A stretch of 38,283 bases of DNA from Elusimicrobiota bacterium (GTDB taxonomy: Bacteria > Elusimicrobiota > Elusimicrobia > UBA1565 > UBA9628): assembly GCA_027327915.1 (NCBI GenBank), contig DAHVWT010000007.1:1-38283 (forward strand). The letters run 5' to 3'. Position numbers and translations under genes: made by a program. Shown here piece by piece: positions 33,384 to 38,283 of the stretch (the stretch's first letter is position 1; every line of letters starts with the position of its first letter). The notes under the pieces were generated by a model. That model was given only the letters and a program-made list of their open reading frames with translations. It ran no database searches and had not been told where the DNA came from.

Positions 33384-33860
33384 ATGAATCACGACGAGCT
33401 CATGTCGGCGCTGGATGAATTTCATGACGGCGAGTTGGACCCGTCCGCCCGAGCCGAGCTCGAATTCCATCTGCGTTCCTGCCAAGATTGCCGCGAGGCC
33501 CTGGAGGCCCGCCAAAGGGCCGCCGAGTTCCTTTTATCGAGCGCCGCGGCGGCGTATGAAGGATTCGACGCCGAGCGATTCTCGCGCGGCGTCATGAGCC
33601 GGATCTCCGGAGAGGAGTTGCGCGCGCGCCTCCCGACATGGCGGGCCCTGTTGTCATGGCGCGGGTGGCTGGTTCCGGCCGCCTCCTTCGCCGCGGCCGC
33701 CGTCGCCATGTGGTTTTTAGGGGGCTTTGCCGACCGGGGGAGCCTGGCGGCGGACATGCTCGCCGAGCAGCGGGGAGGGGTCGTGATGATGGATTGGTTG
33801 GACGAGCCGACGGCAACCAGCGTCGGCGATCTTGAAAGCTCGGCTCTAGCCTTGCGATGA
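33384..33860 (+). CDS. Anti-sigma factor, zinc-finger (ZAS) type
   Basis: 158 residues. The N-terminal ZAS motif HX3CX2C is at His29-Cys33-Cys36 (FHLRSCQDC), following FHDGELDP, as in many ECF anti-sigma factors. A single membrane helix spans about 94-114 (GWLVPAASFAAAAVAMWFLGG), leaving about 44 periplasmic residues. Binding would hold the adjacent ECF sigma at the membrane until a periplasmic or redox signal. Its stop overlaps the next gene as ATGA. Confidence 0.87.
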   Translation: MNHDELMSALDEFHDGELDPSARAELEFHLRSCQDCREALEARQRAAEFLLSSAAAAYEGFDAERFSRGVMSRISGEELRARLPTWRALLSWRGWLVPAASFAAAAVAMWFLGGFADRGSLAADMLAEQRGGVVMMDWLDEPTATSVGDLESSALALR

Positions 33861-34243
33861 CCTCGCGCGCTTCCTGGTTGATCGCCGGGGCGATCTTGGG
33901 ATTTCTGGGCGGCGCTTGGTGGGGCGGACGCCATGAATTGTCGGCTCACCGGCGGTTTTGGCGCGAAGGGCCCGATACCCGGCTCATGATCGCCAAATTG
34001 ACCAATCGCTTCCAATTGGACCCGTCCCAGCAGGCCGCCGTGAAACAAGTCCTTGAGTCCTACAAAGGAAGAATCGCGGCGCTCCATCAGGAAACCCGAT
34101 CGAAGTTCAGGGCCGTGCAGCTCGCGATGCGTGCCGACATTGAAAAGGCGCTCAATCCCGACCAGCGCCGACGATTCAAGGAAAGGACGGCCGCCTGGGA
34201 TGCCCGGCACCCCGATCTGTCTGGAAAAACGACCTCGCGTTGA
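33857..34243 (+). CDS. Spy/CpxP- or CnrX-like periplasmic sensor/chaperone
   Basis: 128 residues. One membrane helix or uncleaved signal (WLIAGAILGFLGGAWWGG, 7-24), then an all-helical periplasmic part with two LTxxQ-like motifs (LDPSQ at 54-58, LNPDQ at 99-103) separated by a charged helix, the pattern of Spy/CpxP proteins and of heavy-metal sensors such as CnrX. In CnrYXH systems a sensor of this shape works with an anti-sigma and an ECF sigma, matching the present order. It overlaps the anti-sigma stop as ATGA. Sensor function is inferred from context; sequence similarity is weak. Confidence 0.65.
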   Translation: MTSRASWLIAGAILGFLGGAWWGGRHELSAHRRFWREGPDTRLMIAKLTNRFQLDPSQQAAVKQVLESYKGRIAALHQETRSKFRAVQLAMRADIEKALNPDQRRRFKERTAAWDARHPDLSGKTTSR

Positions 34244-34269
34244 CTTGCGGGGGAGGCTCTGGCTATCTT
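34240..34269 (+). promoter_or_regulatory. Sigma70-like promoter of tolC2-adaptor-macB
   Basis: TTGACT at 34240-34245 and TATCTT at 34264-34269, 18-nt spacer, in the 37-nt gap before the second tolC. The -10 is 11 nt from ATG 34281, predicting a leader of only a few nucleotides. It looks like a housekeeping promoter; no GAAC-type ECF box is seen. Confidence 0.5.
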
Positions 34270-34280
34270 AGGGTGATTCC

Positions 34281-35675
34281 ATGATCTCCTTGGTTCTCGC
34301 GACGTGGGCGCTTTTCGGGCCCCCGGCCGCCGCCTCGGTGGCCGTGGCGGCGGCCGGGGCGGCGGAGCCGCTCACATTCGATATCCCGTTGTCGAGCGCC
34401 ACGGTGCCCGGAGCCGTCTATATCATGCCCCAGTTGGAGAAGCCCCAGGTCAAGCTCAAGTGGGAGGACTGCGTCAAGATCGCGCTTAAAAATGAGCCCA
34501 GCCTGCTCGCCGCCTGGAAGACGCAGCAGGAGCAGTTGGCGTCCTATTACGACAGCTACAATGGTTTTCTCCCGAACGTCCAGCTTTCGGATACCTACAA
34601 CAAGTTCCAAGGTTTGGCGGGAGTCAGCTACTCCCAGGGTTTCGTCGCGAATTTCCCTTACGAGCCGCAGGCGGCCGCCGGCATGAATATTTTCAGCTAT
34701 TCGGCCTTGGCGAACATCTGGTCCGCCCGGGCGTTGTGGCTCTCCTCGATCGCCGGCCGCCGCGGCGCCGCTCAAGCCCTACGCTACAACCTGAAAACCG
34801 CCTTCTCGAACCTTCTTTATTCTCAAGCCTCCATCAATGTCAACTGGATGATCCAAGACCTTTGGCACAAAAACTATGACATGATCTATCTGCGCTATCA
34901 ATCGGGGCAGGAATCGAAGGGCAATATGCTCGTGATGCGAGGGTTTTTTCTCAACGCCTTGGAGGGTTATTATCAGTCGTTGCGCAATTTGCGGAGAAAT
35001 CAGAAGGCCCTCGCCCAGTATTTGGGCTGGGGGGACTTCCGGCCGTTGGAGATTCACGCCTCTTTCCCGGCGGCCTACCAAATCAGATCCATGCCGGGTG
35101 ATGCCGCGCTCGCCAAGATCCTGGAGAACCGGCCGGACGTGGCCACTCAGAAAGCCGCCATTAAGAGCGCCGAGGCCTCCCTCAGCCAGGCGCGATCCCT
35201 CCTCATTCCCGAGGCCAAGGTCACCGCCAACTACTCGCAACTGGGCGCTGAATTGTGGCACCAAGACGCTCAGAGCAACTACAGCGTGGTCGGGATGGTG
35301 AGCATTCCCTTGCTTTCCGGGGGCCTCACGAACGCGTGGTATCAAATCAAGTCCGCCATGAAAGCGCGCGACGCGGCCGTTCAGCAGCTGCGCACCGTCG
35401 AATACGCCGCGAGGCAGGATCTGGAGAACACCTGGTCGGCTTTCGCGACGGCCCAGGATCAGCAGATCAATCAGCTCAACTTGCTCAAGGCTTGGCGTCA
35501 ACGGAATGCCGAGGACGACGTCCTCTATCAAGCGGGCCTCATGGTTTTCGACATTTGGGAGCCGATCGTGGCGCAGCGCCTCTCGCAGGAAATCATCTAC
35601 CTGCAAGCCGAGAATACCGCCCTCCAACAGGAGGCGAATTGGGAGAGAGCCCTTGGAAAGGAGTTGGGACAATGA
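34281..35675 (+). CDS. TolC-family outer-membrane efflux protein (second copy)
   Basis: 464 residues with a signal-like N-terminus (SLVLATWALFGPPAAAS, cleavage around 20-28). Two efflux repeats: LKWEDCVKIALKNEPSLLAA with LPNVQLSDTYN, and ENRPDVATQKAAIKSAEASLSQARSLLIPEAKV with VSIPLLSGGLTNAWYQIKSA. It differs strongly from the first TolC copy, so it is not a recent duplicate. The stop overlaps the adaptor start as ATGA. It should serve the MacA-MacB-like exporter encoded next, and possibly the RND pump. Confidence 0.88.
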   Translation: MISLVLATWALFGPPAAASVAVAAAGAAEPLTFDIPLSSATVPGAVYIMPQLEKPQVKLKWEDCVKIALKNEPSLLAAWKTQQEQLASYYDSYNGFLPNVQLSDTYNKFQGLAGVSYSQGFVANFPYEPQAAAGMNIFSYSALANIWSARALWLSSIAGRRGAAQALRYNLKTAFSNLLYSQASINVNWMIQDLWHKNYDMIYLRYQSGQESKGNMLVMRGFFLNALEGYYQSLRNLRRNQKALAQYLGWGDFRPLEIHASFPAAYQIRSMPGDAALAKILENRPDVATQKAAIKSAEASLSQARSLLIPEAKVTANYSQLGAELWHQDAQSNYSVVGMVSIPLLSGGLTNAWYQIKSAMKARDAAVQQLRTVEYAARQDLENTWSAFATAQDQQINQLNLLKAWRQRNAEDDVLYQAGLMVFDIWEPIVAQRLSQEIIYLQAENTALQQEANWERALGKELGQ

Positions 35676-36628
35676 AAAAAGGCGCGAAGCTCGGAGCGGC
35701 CGCCGTCGCGGTCGTTTTGATCGCGGGAGGCATCGTGGGATGGCGCCGCTTCGCGTCGAAGCGCGACGGTTCCTTGGATTTTAAGACGGCCGTGGTCGTC
35801 GAGGGCCCGATCGAGGGGGCCGTCGTCACGACCGGCTACGTCACGCCCTTGAACCGCGTCGAGCTCAAGCCGCCGACATCGGGGCGCATCGACGTCCTTC
35901 TCGTGAAAGAGGGGGACGCCGTGCGCCAGGGACAGGTCGTGGCAAAGATGAGCTCCACGTCGCGGGCCGCGATCCTGGACGCCGCCAGGGCGCTGGGCCC
36001 CGCGGAGTATAGGAAATGGCAGGACGCCTACAAGCCGACCCCCATCGTGGCGCCGATCAGCGGAGTCATCATCCTTAAAAACGTCGTCGTCGGACAGACG
36101 ATCGACCAAGCGACCGTCGTTTACGCGATGGCGGACAAGCTCATCGTGATCGCCCAGGTGGATGAGTCCGACATCGGGCATGTGCGGCTGGGCCAGAGGG
36201 CCCGCGTGGCCCTCGATTCCTACCCCGACAAGTCCGTGGAGGGCCGTGTTTTCGACATCCTCTACGAGGGGACGAACGTGGCCAACGTCATCACCTACAA
36301 CGTGAAGATCGCTCCGCTTCATACCCCGTCCTTTTTTCGCTCTCAAATGACGGCCAATATCTCCATCATTTACAAGACGGCCAAAAACGCCCTTTTGGTC
36401 CCCGCCATCGCCGTCAAGACCGGGACGGACTCCGAGCGCTATGTCCTAGTCCCCGGCCCGGGCGGCACTCCCGTGCGCCGCCCGGTCGAGATCGGGATCG
36501 AAGGGGATTCCCGGGGCCAGGTGCTGTCAGGGCTTGAGAAGGGAGAGGTGGTCGTCGTCTCCAAGAAGTACGTCCCGCAAAAAGAGACCGCGACGAGCCC
36601 CCTGTCGTTCGGGCGAAAGAAGAAATAG
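35672..36628 (+). CDS. Periplasmic adaptor (membrane fusion protein), MacA/HlyD-like
   Basis: 318 residues. Membrane anchor at about 7-23. The lipoyl halves are at about 64-93 (VELKPPTSGRIDVLLVKEGDAVRQGQVVAKM) and 124-150 (PIVAPISGVIILKNVVVGQTIDQATVV), then a beta-barrel part (VAQVDESDIGHVRLGQRARVALDSYP) and a membrane-proximal domain. Between the lipoyl halves lie only about 30 residues (STSRAAILDAARALGPAEYR), against a long alpha-hairpin in MacA or AcrA that reaches TolC. The reading frame is intact, so this looks like a natural short form. It sits between tolC2 and macB, 20 nt before the latter. Confidence 0.87.
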   Translation: MKKGAKLGAAAVAVVLIAGGIVGWRRFASKRDGSLDFKTAVVVEGPIEGAVVTTGYVTPLNRVELKPPTSGRIDVLLVKEGDAVRQGQVVAKMSSTSRAAILDAARALGPAEYRKWQDAYKPTPIVAPISGVIILKNVVVGQTIDQATVVYAMADKLIVIAQVDESDIGHVRLGQRARVALDSYPDKSVEGRVFDILYEGTNVANVITYNVKIAPLHTPSFFRSQMTANISIIYKTAKNALLVPAIAVKTGTDSERYVLVPGPGGTPVRRPVEIGIEGDSRGQVLSGLEKGEVVVVSKKYVPQKETATSPLSFGRKKK

Positions 36629-36648
36629 CCTTTCCGGCGCTTGCCCTC

Positions 36649-38283
36649 ATGCCCCTCATCGAAGTCTCCGGCCTGACGAAGACCTACCGCGTCGACGGTT
36701 CGGTGGTGCCCGTCCTCAAGGGGATATCCCTGTCGATCGAGGAGGGGGAGTTCGTCGCCATCGTCGGCCGTTCGGGTTCCGGCAAGTCCACGCTGCTTCA
36801 GATTCTAGGCCTTCTTGACAAGCCGAGTTCCGGGCGCTACCTCCTCGCCGGCAGGGACACCTCGATGTTGGACGACGAGGAAACGGCTTTTCTGCGCTCC
36901 AGGACGATCGGTTTTGTTTTTCAGATGTTCAATCTTCTCGCGCGCACGAGCGCGCTCGAGAACGTGGCGCTTCCCATGGTGTATGCGGGCAGCCCGAACC
37001 GCCTCGAAAGATCAAAGGAGCTCTTGGGCCTGGTGGGCCTTTCCGACCGCCTGGAGCATGCCCCGAACCAGCTCTCCGGAGGCCAGCAGCAGAGGGTCGC
37101 GATCGCCCGGTCTCTCGCCAATTCTCCCCGCATCGTCTTCGCGGACGAGCCCACGGGAAACCTTGCCACCGAGCAGGCCGACGATATCATGCGCCAGTTG
37201 GAGGAGCTCCACTCCCGGGGGATGACCGTCATCATCGTGACCCACGATCCCGAGATCGCCGTGCACGCCGAGAGAGTCCTGCATATCAAGGACGGGCTCC
37301 TGGAAAAAGACGTCAAGGGCGCCCCGCGCCGGCCGCCGGCCGCCGCCGCGAAGGAAACGCCTCCGGTCCCGCTCGCCCGACCGCCCGTCAGCCTCGCGGC
37401 TTTCGCGGAGTACGCCAAGAGCGCCTTGCGCGCCACCGCCGCGAACAAGACCCGGAGCTTTCTCTCCATCCTGGGCATTTTGATCGGCGTCGGGGCCGTC
37501 ATCGCGATGCTGGCGATCGGGCGCGGCGCCCAGAAGGCCATGGAGGCGCGCATCCGCAGCTTGGGCTCCAACCTCATCATCATCTATCCCACGGCCGGCT
37601 CCAAGGGTCCGCACGGCTTCCAGCCCATCACCTGGGGGGACGTGCGGGCGATCTCCAAGCTTCCCCATGTCACGGCGGTCGATCCGAATTCCAACGGCCA
37701 GGTGCGCGTCGTCTACGGCAACAAGAACGCCGATACCTCGGTCGACGGCGTGACGACCGCCTACCCGGCCATGCACGACGCCCAGCCATACTACGGGCGA
37801 TTCTTCACTGAGGCGGAGAACCTCCGGATGGCCCGCGTCGCTCTCCTGGGGCAGACCGTCGTCGCCGAGCTGTTCGGAAAGACGGACCCCGTGGGCAAGA
37901 CCGTCACCTTGAATCGCATCGGCTTCAAGGTGATCGGCGTCATGCCGGCGAAAGGCGCGTCGGGATTCCGCGACCAAGACGACGTCGTCGTCGTCCCTCT
38001 GATGACGGCGTTGAGAAGAGTCCTAGGCCAGACCTATCCCGGCATGATGTACGTCCAATGCGACGATGAAAGCTCGGTGGCGAAGGTCACGGCAGCCATT
38101 CATAAGCTCTGGCAAAAACGGCACCACGTTCTTCCGCAGCAGAGCGACAGTCTCCTTGTCCGCGACCTCTCCAGCATCAAGGAGCTTTTGACGGGGACAT
38201 CGAAGACCATGACCCTTCTCCTGGGCATCGTCGCCGCGATCTCGCTTCTTGTCGGAGGGATCGGCATCATGAATATCATGCTG
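36649..38283 (+). CDS. macB: MacB-like ABC exporter, ATPase-permease fusion (cut by window end)
   Basis: Open frame of 545 codons running off the window. Residues 1-about 230 are an ABC ATPase of the MacB/LolD group: Walker A GRSGSGKST (40-48), FQMFNLLARTSALENV, signature LSGGQQQRVAIARS (142-155), Walker B IVFADEPTGNL, H-loop His199. A Pro/Ala linker leads to a FtsX-type permease: helix FLSILGILIGVGAVIAML, a MacB periplasmic core domain (GSNLIIIYP, ITWGDVRAI), then the start of the second helix group (LLLGIVAAISLLVGGIGIMN). MacB drives export of macrolides, peptides or toxins through an adaptor and TolC. Start ATG 36649 is 20 nt after the adaptor stop. Confidence 0.92.
   Translation, partial: MPLIEVSGLTKTYRVDGSVVPVLKGISLSIEEGEFVAIVGRSGSGKSTLLQILGLLDKPSSGRYLLAGRDTSMLDDEETAFLRSRTIGFVFQMFNLLARTSALENVALPMVYAGSPNRLERSKELLGLVGLSDRLEHAPNQLSGGQQQRVAIARSLANSPRIVFADEPTGNLATEQADDIMRQLEELHSRGMTVIIVTHDPEIAVHAERVLHIKDGLLEKDVKGAPRRPPAAAAKETPPVPLARPPVSLAAFAEYAKSALRATAANKTRSFLSILGILIGVGAVIAMLAIGRGAQKAMEARIRSLGSNLIIIYPTAGSKGPHGFQPITWGDVRAISKLPHVTAVDPNSNGQVRVVYGNKNADTSVDGVTTAYPAMHDAQPYYGRFFTEAENLRMARVALLGQTVVAELFGKTDPVGKTVTLNRIGFKVIGVMPAKGASGFRDQDDVVVVPLMTALRRVLGQTYPGMMYVQCDDESSVAKVTAAIHKLWQKRHHVLPQQSDSLLVRDLSSIKELLTGTSKTMTLLLGIVAAISLLVGGIGIMNIML

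Overview
This 38.3 kb window is dense bacterial chromosome (GC-rich, about 37 genes, almost no intergenic space). I see no tRNA, rRNA, CRISPR, insertion sequence or phage gene. The host is a diderm (Gram-negative-type) bacterium: it encodes an LpxL/HtrB-type acyltransferase, an Mla/MCE lipid transporter, two TolC-like outer-membrane proteins, an RND pump and a MacB-type exporter. TTG and GTG starts, 4-nt ATGA/GTGA overlaps and few Shine-Dalgarno sequences are common. The gene mix does not match a familiar proteobacterial layout. An under-sampled diderm phylum such as Elusimicrobiota is my guess, held with low confidence.

Layout. (1) 39-4045: a phospholipase D/cardiolipin-synthase-like gene overlapping a membrane diguanylate cyclase (+), then rsmD (-), then a receiver domain fused to a metallo-beta-lactamase hydrolase (+). 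(2) 20838 down to about 4029, minus strand: one unbroken run of 19 intact genes and one gene remnant, no gap larger than 32 nt: rpsF-ssb-rpsR-rplI-dnaB-alr-mlaE-mlaF-mlaD-radA-(PIN/TRAM)-ispDF-cysS-rlmB-(CDF exporter)-(small membrane protein)-lpxL-like-nudix-(type III PKS)-(nfo-like remnant). It joins the conserved ribosomal/replication cluster to cell-wall, lipid-transport, isoprenoid, translation and outer-membrane lipid functions. (3) 21045-21662 (+): an unrecognised membrane-anchored Pro/Ala-rich protein whose stop codon shares a CTAG with the convergent ybgC-like gene. (4) 27693 down to 21659, minus strand: phosphohexomutase, sugar nucleotidyltransferase, metK, a two-subunit 3-oxoacid CoA-transferase and two hot-dog thioesterases. 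(5) 27750 to the window end, plus strand: marR-tolC-RND-ECF sigma-anti-sigma-Spy/CpxP-like, then a second promoter and tolC-adaptor-macB (cut by the window end).

How the parts fit: region 5 looks like an envelope-stress and efflux locus in which a MarR repressor, an ECF sigma factor with its anti-sigma, and a periplasmic Spy-like sensor are translationally coupled to an RND pump and precede a tripartite ABC exporter. The pump has no adaptor of its own; the single adaptor gene lies next to macB and has an unusually short hairpin. Region 2 supplies outer-membrane lipid asymmetry (MCE protein with a large beta-rich C-terminal domain in place of a separate MlaC), lipid acylation and possibly PKS-derived lipids. 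Where promoters can be recognised (PLD gene, rpsF, 21045 gene, phosphohexomutase, marR, second tolC) the -10 box lies only 6-20 nt from the start codon, which points to leaderless or very short-leader mRNAs.
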